Shown piece by piece: positions 41,572-51,700 of a stretch of DNA of 64,000 bases. Both the position numbers and the translations under genes were made by a program. Below the pieces are notes generated by a model that did no database searches, was not told the origin of the DNA, and saw only the letters and a list, made by a program, of their open reading frames with translations. The DNA is from Seminavis robusta. Lineage: Eukaryota > Bacillariophyta > Bacillariophyceae > Naviculales > Naviculaceae. The stretch covers positions 62,001-126,000 of the forward strand of contig CAICTM010000035.1 of assembly GCA_903772945.1 (NCBI GenBank). The letters run 5' to 3'. Within the stretch, counting starts at the first letter, position 1. Each line of letters begins with the position of its first letter.

Positions 41572-42695
41572 AGTCTCGTAGTGTATTAGTGTATTAGTGT
41601 CGTGTACTGGCAGCGAAGCAAGGTCAAGAGATGAAATAATGAGCAATGAACAATCCTCTCCGCGTATCTCGGAGAAGCCTTGAACGGACAGAACCAAGAT
41701 AATCTTTGGTCCTGTTCGTCTCTGTGTTCTGCATCAAGCCAAAGAAGTAGGACCGTGATGGACACGCAGAACTATTACTCAACAGGTAGTAGCATGCATA
41801 GAAAAGATGAGAGTCTTCGTCCATCCATCATCCCCATTGATGGAAATGTGTCGATGCACCCACCAATTGAGGCGAAAAGCGAAAGTCATCGGGTATCTTG
41901 TGAAAAACCTGGTCATCAAGCCAGTCAAACTGCTTAATGCTATCAAGACGAAGGAAAGGCTTCTGAGACCAATGTTGCTCCAATTTTACCGTGTAATATC
42001 ACTCGCTAAGCAACAACAAAGATACAAGCCTCAGAGATACCGGTAGACACAACTGTAAAGCGGGTGTAAGGATAGACACTGGTTAGCAACAATGACCGGT
42101 AGCTGTTTCCAGGAGATAAAAGCCTTCGGGATTTATTGCGGGCAGAGTCATTGGTACTGGATGTATCGCGGGTGAAAGCGAAGATGCAGGTCGGCTCTAG
42201 ATATCTGGCAAGATGAACTGGGATCTCATTTACATATTTGTTGGTTGACTGTTGGATTGGGGGATTGCCCTCGAACGTTGCTCTACGATTGGTGCCGATG
42301 CCCTCTTTATTTTATCGTCAAAATAGGCAGTCCAGTCCAGACAAACCAGCATCTTCGCCACAAGTTATCGAATCCAATCCCAACCGATCATTTTAGAGTC
42401 GAGTCATTTGGCACAACTGATATGATTGAATGATTGAATTCAATCATGCAAGACATCACTTGCTTGGCGGCCACATTGTAGGACCTGGTTCACGGTCGCG
42501 GTGCAATCTGCTGTGCAAATCAACGGACTGTCACTGGAATACCACAACATCGATGCATTAGTCTTGCTTGCTAGCTAGTTGTAAGAGATCAACAAGGTCT
42601 TACCCAAGTTAGTGAGCTCGCCAGCTACAGCTGTCATTACCCCTTGCGCATTCTGCGAATCAAACCTTTCATGCCTACATCGTAGCTAGTCCAGG
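41572..42695. other. intergenic, 16-bp perfect palindrome
   Basis: About 1.1 kb with no supported gene. It holds one TACCGGTA (42038), a perfect palindrome TGATTGAATTCAATCA at 42431-42446, and CTAGCTAG near 42571. Confidence 0.5.
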
Positions 42696-42996
42696 AGTGG
42701 ATGGAAGGTCTTGCAAGCCGACTGGATCTAGGGGTTTCCTCGCTCACTTGGTGGTTTGAAGCATTTTCCAATACAGTATCCCATCTTATTGTCGCATCTC
42801 CTCAGTAGCGTTTCTTCTTTGGTTTGTTCCCGCCGCTATTAGAGTGGATCGATGGTCTTGCAAGCCCACTGGATCTAGGGGCGTCCTCGCTCACTTGGTG
42901 GTTTGAAACATTGATGGTTTGAAACATTGTCCATATCCCATCTTATTGTTGCATCTCCTCAGTAGCGTTTCTTCTTTGGTTTCCCGCCGCTATTAG
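42696..42996. repeat. tandem duplication of the 3' end of the methyltransferase-like gene
   Basis: Copy A 42696-42842 and copy B 42843-42996 are head-to-tail and clearly alike (gtcttgcaagcc.actggat, cctcgctcacttggtggttt, cctcagtagcgtttcttctt). Copy B contains the last 13 codons of the gene (NSGGKPKKKRY and stop) plus 3' UTR. Copy A carries the same coding tail as an orphan (NSGGNKPKKKRY). Inside copy B a 15-bp unit (ggtttgaaacattga) is itself repeated. Confidence 0.85.
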
Positions 42997-44311
42997 CTTG
43001 TCCTGTGGGTGTCCGTTTGTGGCGTCCTTTGGAATTCTGGTTTGGTTTTGTGAATTGTTGTGACGATTGCTCCTGGTTATTGTTGCCATTCAGAGTCTTT
43101 TTCTTGGCCGCTCGTTTGCGTGCTCGAGGATTGGGTCGTTTGTTAGTGACATCAAATTCTCCCTTGAACTCACGTGGGAGATGTGCCGTACAGTTGGCAT
43201 AGTGCAACCGTTGGTGATTGTTGTTGGAGCTATTACTACTCGAATGATGTGATCCAGACGGTCCAAAGGTTTGCACCAACCAAGATGAGGATTGTGTTTT
43301 GCTACTAGGCTCCAACATCATATTCATCATCATGAGACTGGGTACATGACAATACCAAAAAGACGGAAAGGGAGCTGTTTGTGTCTTTCCACGGGATAGA
43401 GCCGTGCTTCCCTTGTCGGCACTGACCCATGAAGGAGGTTCGTAGGAGTATCGGTAACTGTTCTTGGGGACTAGGTAAAAGAGTTCTCGGTTGGGATTGC
43501 TGTCGGATTCCCTGTGTCCCTCTCTTCCTCGGGCATTGGAATCAAAGTACTCTTGGAAGAATGGCTTTGTGTAGACATAGTGAGGTAGCAGCAAGAGGAA
43601 GGGAACCAACGCCTGCTTGGGTGGTTGTTCTCTGTTCTTTTTCCTCTTTTTGGAAGGATTATCTTTGTCGTTGTGGTGGTGTTTGTGGTAGTAATTGTTG
43701 GTCACAAACTTCAAGAGAGATTCCATGTGGTGTCCAGAATACGGTGGATTGGTGATGAGTACATCATGGGGAGGCACTTGGTCGTTGGCAATATCGTCGT
43801 AAAAATCCCTGTTGTCATTAATGACATTGTGGAAACCGAGGCTCTCCAGCTTTTTCTTGATTCCTCCGTCACAGTAGTACGGGTCGAAAATCTTCAAGCT
43901 TTTTCTGTCTTTTCCGCATGCTTTGGCAATTTGATCCAATACATCAATGATATCTTGATAGGCTCGAAAGGGAGTTTCACAATGATCTGCTTCATCGACT
44001 TGAAATGGATGGCGCCCCTTTTCATTGGTTTGCTTAAGGGGTGGTTCTGCTGGTGACTCTTTGGATTTTTGGTGGTTCTGTATTGTTGGCATAAGTTTTG
44101 ACTCCACTGTTCCACCACTACAAGACAATGATGTTGGATCGTCTTTGACGGACTGAGATTTGACGCTGTCGTCAGAGGTATTCGCTTCCTTCACAGCTTC
44201 GACATCTGCTTCTCTCTTTCTCTTCTTTCGTTCCTTGCGTTCCTTCTTCGCCAACTTCTTGCGCTCTTTTTTGCTAAGCTTTGCTTCATCCATCACTTTG
44301 GTGGTGTCCAT
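42959..44311 (-). CDS. putative SAM-dependent methyltransferase with NPPY motif
   Basis: 450 codons from ATG at 44309-44311; the longer frame upstream starts at GTG and is unlikely. A Lys-rich coiled leader (KLSKKERKKLAKKERKERKK) and a Ser-rich linker precede a core at about 115-360. The core contains KSLKIFDPYYCDGGIKKKLE, LGFHNVINDNRDFYDD, then HDVLITNPPYSGHHMESLLK and PFLLLLPHYVYTKPFF. NPPY is the catalytic motif of N-methyltransferases acting on amino groups of adenine or glutamine, and the DPYYCDG strand would carry the SAM-side acid. Similar proteins occur in plants, algae and trypanosomes, as far as I recall, without a known substrate. The basic C-terminus (RKRAAKKKTLNG, GKPKKKRY) suggests a nuclear or nucleolar RNA-related role. 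Function is an inference. Confidence 0.65.
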   Translation of the reverse strand: MDTTKVMDEAKLSKKERKKLAKKERKERKKRKREADVEAVKEANTSDDSVKSQSVKDDPTSLSCSGGTVESKLMPTIQNHQKSKESPAEPPLKQTNEKGRHPFQVDEADHCETPFRAYQDIIDVLDQIAKACGKDRKSLKIFDPYYCDGGIKKKLESLGFHNVINDNRDFYDDIANDQVPPHDVLITNPPYSGHHMESLLKFVTNNYYHKHHHNDKDNPSKKRKKNREQPPKQALVPFLLLLPHYVYTKPFFQEYFDSNARGREGHRESDSNPNRELFYLVPKNSYRYSYEPPSWVSADKGSTALSRGKTQTAPFPSFWYCHVPSLMMMNMMLEPSSKTQSSSWLVQTFGPSGSHHSSSNSSNNNHQRLHYANCTAHLPREFKGEFDVTNKRPNPRARKRAAKKKTLNGNNNQEQSSQQFTKPNQNSKGRHKRTPTGQANSGGKPKKKRY

Positions 44312-44967
44312 GGTGTGGCTTTGTGCTGTTGTTGGCGGCACACAAAGATTTGCGGATGTGCATCTAACGTTACCCTTAACCTTACAAAGCAAAACAACGC
44401 ATCGCATCCAACATCTCGCAAGAGCTTGGTTGGAACAGATCCTCATCATTCCTTTCACCTTTCCCTCATCCTCCTCGGGAACCCATTCTCCCCCATAGTC
44501 CACTCTAATCTATACCTAACTTCAAAGACTATCGTTCCTTTCATCAGCAACCTACCTCTACACTGTACCGCTACCATCTAGCATGCCTCACTGGCTGTGA
44601 ACGTATCTGCCCCAACATCACCATACGACAGACTCTGACCACATGCATTTGCATGACATAAATAACACTATAGAGGATAGAATGAACTAGAAACCAACAC
44701 GAACGAGCCAGTAATAGCAAGGAAGAAAGCCTGAATCGCTTCATCCGGCCAAACAGTACAGTACCGATGGCAGATTAGTAACGAGAACAAACTATTGACC
44801 ACAACAAACTAATAATGCAGCGTTGGGTGGTGCGATTGCTTCTCTCATTAATTTCTAGCTAGACAGCGATCTTCCAGTTTCTTTTCGCCACTTTCTATGA
44901 CAGCGACACACCTCCAACACGTCATGACTACGGTGTCCACTTCTCCTGTGAATCCCTACTGAGAGGA
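44312..44967. other. intergenic and promoter of the methyltransferase-like gene
   Basis: About 650 bases with no gene supported and no striking repeat. It separates the start of the methyltransferase-like gene from the stop of the FKBP gene. Confidence 0.5.
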
Positions 44968-45651
44968 TTACCTGGCATCATCCGTCCTGTCCGTCTTGCA
45001 TGGATAGCTTGGTTCTGTGCAGCATGCCTGCGCTACCAAACCATTCGGGTTGCTCTCGGCATCTCCAAATGGTACATCCACACATCGTAATATCTCAACT
45101 TCAAAGCGGAGGAGCTCATCGCGTGGCACAGGTTTTAATAGGCCCATTTTCATCGCATCGTACCGAGAGACACCCGCATGACCATATCCCAGCGGCGATG
45201 GAATGACTATTCGACGGATTCCTCCATATCTCATGCCACGAATCCCATCTTCAACTCCCAAAGTGATAATGGGACGTTTACTGGAATCGCCACCAAACAC
45301 ATCAAAGTTCACCACACTCCCTAGTTGATGCAGTATCGGTTGCCCCTGTTCTCGAGTGTCGACAATCACAGAACCATCTCGGCGAAGTCCTTGTAAATGC
45401 AGAACTACTACGTCCTTTCCTCCCACGACATCTCCTTGACCAATTCGATCATCGCGAAACTGGACACCCGTGATGGTGGACTGAATCTCGTCTACTTCCA
45501 GAATGGCGGCCGAGGACGAGAATACCGGAAGCAGGGCTCCGGCTGCTGGACTGAGGAGCAAATGCCGACGTCTTGCGTCCAGAAGCGACAGCGAGGACGC
45601 TCCCAGGAATGATAACAAAAGCACAAGGATCGTCAAGACAAGAGGCATCAT
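44968..45651 (-). CDS. FKBP-type peptidyl-prolyl isomerase, probably thylakoid lumen
   Basis: 227 codons, single exon. The N-terminus is a signal peptide (LVLTILVLLLSFLGASSLS) followed by DARRRHLLLSPAAGALLPVF and then SSSAA. This is a basic Arg cluster (27-29), a hydrophobic run and an Ala cleavage site, as in Tat-type lumen targeting. The FKBP domain runs from about 62 to 192: FRDDRIGQGDVVGGKDVVVL, GQPILHQLGSVVNFDVF, GVEDGIRGMRYGGIRRIVIP (the GxxxGMxxGGxRR signature), SPLGYG, and LLRFEVEILRC. Many thylakoid-lumen FKBPs share this layout. The enzyme would speed proline isomerisation in folding lumen proteins. A Cys-containing tail (QACCTEPSYPC) is unusual and could be redox-active, which is an inference. 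Confidence 0.82.
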   Translation of the reverse strand: MMPLVLTILVLLLSFLGASSLSLLDARRRHLLLSPAAGALLPVFSSSAAILEVDEIQSTITGVQFRDDRIGQGDVVGGKDVVVLHLQGLRRDGSVIVDTREQGQPILHQLGSVVNFDVFGGDSSKRPIITLGVEDGIRGMRYGGIRRIVIPSPLGYGHAGVSRYDAMKMGLLKPVPRDELLRFEVEILRCVDVPFGDAESNPNGLVAQACCTEPSYPCKTDRTDDAR

Positions 45652-46270
45652 CTATCTCTCTTTGACATTGACAACAACAAGACAGGCCAGGAAAGGCGGA
45701 TGGCCGATGGTGCCGATGGTCCGATGGATAGAACATGTTAACACTGGTATCGGTATTTGTAGGGTTAGGGAGTATCTTCGCATTGACATTGAGTCGTGCA
45801 ATGGGTATCTTTCTCAACTCTGAAGACGAACTCGAGATTTCAAACAACCGCAATGGCAGCTCCAGAATACCAATCCAGAGCATTGCTTTCTTCAAGAGAA
45901 GAGACCAATACACTAGTACGTACAACTACGAGAAGCACTATTGGCGTAGCGTATCTCTTTTACTAGTAGTAGTAGTAGTAGTAGTAGTAGTAGCGTAGTA
46001 CCTGTTCAATTAGAAACGCCACCGAGACGCGCGAAGGAATTTCAAAATGAAATTTCGAAACTAACAAGTTCATGTGGCAAGACCGAAGAACGATGCCTTC
46101 ACCTGAAAACCAGATTTTGAAATAAAATGGTTTCTTTCGGCGATTGAGCTTGGTGCTCGAACTTGGCAGCTCTTGGCTCACAATCTCTCGCAGAAGAAGA
46201 AGAAACCCAAACGACTTTTTCTTTCGCGTCTATTTTCGTTCGTTACTCGTCAATCAATCAATCGTCAACC
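45652..46270. other. divergent promoter region with (AGT)n microsatellite
   Basis: About 620 bases between two divergent starts. A trinucleotide tract of about ten AGT units spans 45964-45994. No gene supported. Confidence 0.6.
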
Positions 46271-48238
46271 ATGGTGACCACCCGTTCTGGCAAGCTTTCT
46301 ATTGGAACTCCCAACTCTGTCAAGCAGAAGAAGAAGCGACAGAACAATAAGAAGAAGAAATCTCCAGCCAAAGCTACCACAGTCAACGGCAACGACGAAA
46401 ACGTGCTACCCAATCTCCGTCAAGTTCAACCGAAACGAAACGACCATGACAATGCTCTTCAGAAGAAGAAGAAAAGCCCTCCTAATAGCGGCACCAAGAC
46501 CCAAGTCAACCGTAAGATGCAAGGGAACACCAAGAATCGAGAAGTCCATTCCTCTCCTCGCCCAGCAGATAGTCCAGGAGCTACTGGCGGTTCTTCTAAG
46601 ACGACGACAGAAACGGCTGGCACACCCGTCCGCGACGTTACTTTGCAGGATGGCAAGCCAGAAGCGCGCTCAACTATGATGGCAGGCAAGGATGGTACAC
46701 CTACAAGCGAGACGAAGACGACAAGCACGCCAGAAGCTTGTACAACGAAGACCACACCGACGGTTGGTACAGCAGATCGCAACGCAACTGTGCAGGACAA
46801 AACGCCAGAAGCTACCGTTACTACGTCAAAGACGACGGGCAAAGATAATAATAGTACACCTACACGAGCCACGAAGACAACAAGCAAGGATAGTTCACCT
46901 GACCATGACGACACTTTGCAAGATGGCAAGACGGACACTAGCGGTACCAGCGACGCGCCTAGTAAGAAGCGAAACCGTGCGGAACAGCCAACGGCAATCG
47001 TTGGAAAAGAAACCACGCCCGTCAACAAGCGTCGCAAGACTACATTCTCAGACTCTGTGGATGCCAAGGATACTGCACCTAAGAACGACGACGCTGGGTA
47101 CGCTTCAGACGACACTTGCCGTATCAGCAACTCAACAGTCAAGCTTGCAATCAAACGCTCCAGCAGCCTGTGCAAAGCGAAGAACACCGGTACAACTCGT
47201 GGCAAGAAGTCAGTTAGTTTCGGTCCTCTCCCTGCTCAAAAAGCTTCGAAGAAGAAAGACGTCACCTTCAGCGTTGGGACTCCTCTGAAGTCGACCAAGC
47301 GTCGCACAGGAACTCCTCACAAGTTGCCAAAGGCTCGGGGTACTTCTTTGTTTGAAACCACACCTGGTCGCAAGTCCTCGGCTGTTGACCCAGCTAGCAT
47401 CAAGGTCTCTGCAACTGGTAGTACGACGCCTCAGAAGAAATCCTCAGATGCTACGGCTTCTCGGGCCAAGTCATACTCTGGGGCTACTGCGACTACGTTC
47501 TCGTTTGGTACTCCTCAAAAGACGCCGGTCTCCAAGAAATCGGATGCTTCCGCCACGACCACGCCACGAGGAGCCAAGCCATATTCTGGGGCTACTGCGC
47601 CCAAAAGCCCTGATGTTCGAACTACGTTCTCGTTTGGTACTCCTCAAAAGACGCCGGTCTCCACGACCACGCCACGAGGAGCCACGTCTTTCGACCCTTC
47701 GACCCCTCGCTTCAAGACCCCGACTCGGAAACCAAAAGGAACTGGTGCGACTCCAGCGAAATCTCCAATGAGTTCCGCAACGAAGGCCGAGCAACTACAG
47801 CGTCTCAAGATTCTGTCCGGCAAGATCGGACACCTGCAGCAGAAAACCGAGAGTCGCAAGGACCAGATCAAGGCCAAGAAATTGAAGCAAGCAGAATTGG
47901 AAGAAAAGATGGAAGTGCTTAGGGGAGACTTGAACAAACTCAACACGGAACAGCAAGATGATCGAGGGAAGCTGGCATGGTACTCTCGAAAGAAGGCCAG
48001 CATCGAACGTCAAATGGCTTTCGAGTCTCGTTCCCCCTTCCCTTCGGCCAGCAAGAAACGCGTCATTCGCATGGACAGCGATGGGGGCGACTTGGATACC
48101 CTACTAGCCAACAACAAAGCTTCTGTCAAGAAGAGCAAAGGCGTCGCCTCATTGAAGGATGAAGGAAGCAATTCTTCTCAGACCTCGCGTGCAAGCGATG
48201 CTACGGTGATCCCTTCTAACTTCACTGCTAGTTTCTAA
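46271..48238 (+). CDS. Thr-Pro-rich nuclear protein with C-terminal coiled coil
   Basis: 655 codons from ATG in MVTTRSGKLSIGTPNS; the frame upstream starts only at TTG. Most of it is disordered, rich in Lys, Thr, Ser and Pro, with dozens of T-P sites. A region at about 300-500 has 'FSFGTPQKTPVS' repeats (clear copies near 47500 and 47630) and two motifs of the PP1-docking [RK]xVxF form: KSVSF (about residue 314) and KDVTF (about 331). The end (about 510-600) is a coiled coil (EQLQRLKILSGKIGHLQQKT, KAKKLKQAELEEKMEVLRGD) followed by a basic tail. The composition points to a chromosome- or spindle-associated protein phosphorylated in mitosis. I do not recognise a named family. Confidence 0.7.
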   Translation: MVTTRSGKLSIGTPNSVKQKKKRQNNKKKKSPAKATTVNGNDENVLPNLRQVQPKRNDHDNALQKKKKSPPNSGTKTQVNRKMQGNTKNREVHSSPRPADSPGATGGSSKTTTETAGTPVRDVTLQDGKPEARSTMMAGKDGTPTSETKTTSTPEACTTKTTPTVGTADRNATVQDKTPEATVTTSKTTGKDNNSTPTRATKTTSKDSSPDHDDTLQDGKTDTSGTSDAPSKKRNRAEQPTAIVGKETTPVNKRRKTTFSDSVDAKDTAPKNDDAGYASDDTCRISNSTVKLAIKRSSSLCKAKNTGTTRGKKSVSFGPLPAQKASKKKDVTFSVGTPLKSTKRRTGTPHKLPKARGTSLFETTPGRKSSAVDPASIKVSATGSTTPQKKSSDATASRAKSYSGATATTFSFGTPQKTPVSKKSDASATTTPRGAKPYSGATAPKSPDVRTTFSFGTPQKTPVSTTTPRGATSFDPSTPRFKTPTRKPKGTGATPAKSPMSSATKAEQLQRLKILSGKIGHLQQKTESRKDQIKAKKLKQAELEEKMEVLRGDLNKLNTEQQDDRGKLAWYSRKKASIERQMAFESRSPFPSASKKRVIRMDSDGGDLDTLLANNKASVKKSKGVASLKDEGSNSSQTSRASDATVIPSNFTASF

Positions 48239-48776
48239 AGAGATGGCAGTTACGGCGACCGACTTCTCGCTCGCCGGGCCATTCGACAGTGTCATTGGAC
48301 AAAACAATGCTGCACAATAAATAGAAAGGAATCGGACAAAGCAGAACCTGGACGTCTAACTTTACTAAAGCATCTTCAACTAATTCTTGAAAGTTTACAA
48401 TAGTTGCTCAGGAACCTCGTTCTGATCATCCCCGCTAGAGAGCCAGCACAACCATTCAATGTTGTCTTTGTGCTCTCTTTGGTTGGCCTGTATCCGTGAT
48501 ACGTAGTGCCTTGGACGGTATTGATGTTCTGGATAGAGACCCAGCTGTGCTTTTAAAACCAGCCTTGGTTTTGTTTCCAAATCTTCCAGAACTGCTAGTG
48601 TGATGACATCGGCACTGGTACCGGTAGGAATTGTCTTTTTTGGCTGCTTACTTGTCTTCGCTGCCCAGAGTCTGGGTTGGCAACTGCCACAATGCTGCAT
48701 GTTCGATAACCACAACGGTATGTAGCTCATGTACCGATATGTTGCAACTCTACAAAAGCTGCAACGGACACTTGTG
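48239..48776. other. gap between convergent genes; doubtful small open frame
   Basis: Contains a 111-codon minus-strand frame (48395-48730) with an ATG start (MSYIPLWLSNMQHCGSCQP). It lacks any known domain, lies in the 3' space of two converging genes and contains a TACCGGTA site (48619), a word otherwise absent from confident coding sequence here. I do not call it a gene. Confidence 0.4.
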
Positions 48777-51700
48777 CTAAACTACAATCCCCAGGTCATC
48801 GTCATCGTCCGTCTCACACTTGTCCTCTCCGTGTGCCAAATCATTATCGTTGCCATCATTGGGTATATCAATGGCAACAGATTCTCCGTTGTTTGTCGTG
48901 TTCGAAGCGCGTGCCGAAGGGGGCGTATTGGGCTGCTCTTCTTCGTGATCTCGCTCAGATTCTGCAAGGGCTATATGGGGCATGGACGGTGAAGATGCCA
49001 AGGCCGACGAAGGAGACACTTCACGTTTATTATCGCGACTTGAATTGCTTCCCATCTCTGACAGTTTGTCGCTACTCACGGGTCGGCGCATTCCGAGGCG
49101 TGTAAAGAGCTTCATTTGACGGTTCTTGCGACCGCGAGGGGCACCGCTGGCAATAGGTGTGTTTGGAGGTGCCTCCCCGCCACCGGCTCGGGCAGTAGAC
49201 ATGGCATTCGTGGTAGAAGTCGGTACAGTAGGCATCATTCCGGGGAAGCTCAGTCGCTCCTTCCTTGGACTGCCATGGGGGGTGGGGGAGCGCGACATGC
49301 CCGCAAGTAGCAACCGATGGGCAGAAGAGCTTCTTTTAGGTTGGGCACGACTAGAGCCCATCGTCATCTCGTCGGCCGAATGCGACGACGTAATACCAGG
49401 AGGCGTGTGGTAGCTGCTCCTGCCGGGGCGTTTGGCATGGTCACTCGCATCATCATTGCTGGAGGGGTTGGATTTCTTTTGTGCTGCAGCGCTCTTCTTA
49501 CCAACGGCATTCTCATCCTGCTGAGAATCGCCCTCCTTCTCGGTCTGCTCAAAGAAAACAGTACCTTTCCCTTTGGTAGCACTCTTCTTTCGCATTGAAT
49601 CCTTCTCTGCCATCTGATTGTACTTGCCTCGAATCACTTCCTTTTGCAACTCGCGATGCAATCTCCGCTCTTTGCGCAGTCGTCTCCTTTCGCGCCGTTT
49701 CTCTCGTGCAAGATTATGCTGCTCTTCTTTTGCCAAGGCATCCTGCCACTGTTCATACATTACTGATCCCAGATAGTCCCCTGGGTTCCACTCCAGTGTC
49801 TTCATCAAGCGTTTGAAGTGAAAGGCGACTTGTGATGGCGTGGCATGCAGCGAAAACCGAAGCGCCTGCAGTGAAAGCGACAACAACAGTGGCATCATCT
49901 GAGACAAAGAGAGCTATAGAATCACCATTTCAAGCCATATTTTGAGTGCTCACATACCGCAAAGACCCCCCATTCGGCTGCGAATAAGTGCTTAAGCGAA
50001 AGATTCCATTCCTGCGTGAAGAATGTCAACAAGGACGCAAACATGGTGGAACTTCGCTTACTGGGGCGAATTGACGACTCCAGCCGTTTGAATTTCTTTC
50101 TGATGTTGGTGTTGTTTCTTTCTTCCTCATCCCCACTTTCTGATGCAGCAGTATCTTCTTTCATGACCAACACTTCATTGGGTTCGTTGATTTTGGACGC
50201 CATTAGGATGCAGGATGCAAAGCAGAGTCGTCGATTGGTCTTGTCAACTCTGCAGGACAAACACAGCCGTTCAAAGTAAACACATGCCAAGGCGATCGTC
50301 CCAATTTCCAAGTCGGCTCTGACAAACGCCATGAGAGCTTGTCGCTTGACACTTCGGATTTTGGACAATGTCAACGAGGGTGGCATACGAATAATGGCTG
50401 GTGTAGCAGCCGAGGGGGAAGGTTCAGATGCGTCGCCAAGCACTTTATCAACGTGTTCCAACACTCCTCCCGTTGCATGATCTTGCTGCTGCTGACTTTC
50501 CGTCGGATCAATCAACGTGTAAACACCGTCTACCACCCTCGCACCAATGTACTTGCGTTGTGATTTGTTGGGCTCCCAACCATCAAAGCGATCTCGAAAT
50601 TTCTGGTTCAAATCTGCTTTGAGCAGCGTTGGTTTGACAAACTGAATGGTGGAAGCCACGATGCACCCTGTGACAGCATCTCCAATCATGACATTCCGAT
50701 GGCGGCCGTATTTGATCTCGGGGTCATCGAGAATGCCAGGGATGTATGAGTCTTCTGAAGACGACGAAGAGAGTGTATCTTCACTATCGCTGTCTTCGTC
50801 GTCTTCATCATTGCTAATGTTGTTCTCTTCCACGTTGGGCAGGTCACTGTCATCTCGAAGCAGTTGTCTGCGTTTTTTGTTGGCGGGACTTTTACCATTA
50901 TCACCAGTGGTTCCATCCGCCGACGTGATTCCTCCACTGAGGAAACGATTAAAGCCCTTGTGGCTGCGTGTTTGTTGCGCTTTGCGAGGTAGGAGAGCCC
51001 GAAACGAGATACCCCTCCAATCCCGACTGGGCATGACAAAGTGAGATCCGCCACCACCACGAGCTTCCAGCTTGAGCCGCCTCCGGGCAGCTTCTTCTCG
51101 TTTCGGTTCATATCGTTTCAAGGAGAACACGCCCAGTGGATACGATCCCGAAGCGGAGAAGAACATTCTACCATCTAGGAGTGCCTGTTGTTGCGGTAGC
51201 GATTGTTGACTCGTCGTGGATTGTCCGAATGCTGTTGCTCTTGATGTAGTAGTAGCAAGGTTTCTTCGACTATCCATGCCCCCCATGAGCCCGTGAGCGA
51301 CCTTGATTTCCCATTCTCGAATGGCTGCTTGTCGTGCGATTGACTTTTGTCGTGTGACAGTGTCCACCTTGAGTGGAATCTGCACTAGCACGGCGTCGTC
51401 TCCCTCCAATCGACGTCCTGGAGCGTAAATGGGAGCTGTCGGCATTCCATTGTTGTTGTTGTTATTATTGTTGGCTTTGGCGGCAGCCGATGTTCGAGTG
51501 GTTCCCGTTGTGGATGTCATGTCGGTGCCGGGTGTCCCGTGCAGCATGTCACCACCCATTCCAGTCGATTCAGTGGGTAATTCCAATTCCCCATCGTCCT
51601 TGTGTTTGCTTGTGGATGGATTGGTGTTGAATCTCGTCATGTAGGGATTATTGTTGCCTTCTCGTGGTACCCATTTCTCCCACCATCGTCCATGATGAGA

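Noticed and set aside
46459-47205. 248-codon minus-strand frame
   Set aside because: It is the complement of the Thr/Lys-rich gene; its Val/Leu/Ser-rich composition comes from the sense-strand repeats.
48395-48730. 111-codon minus-strand frame with ATG
   Set aside because: No known domain, located in the shared 3' space of converging genes, and it contains the intergenic palindrome TACCGGTA.
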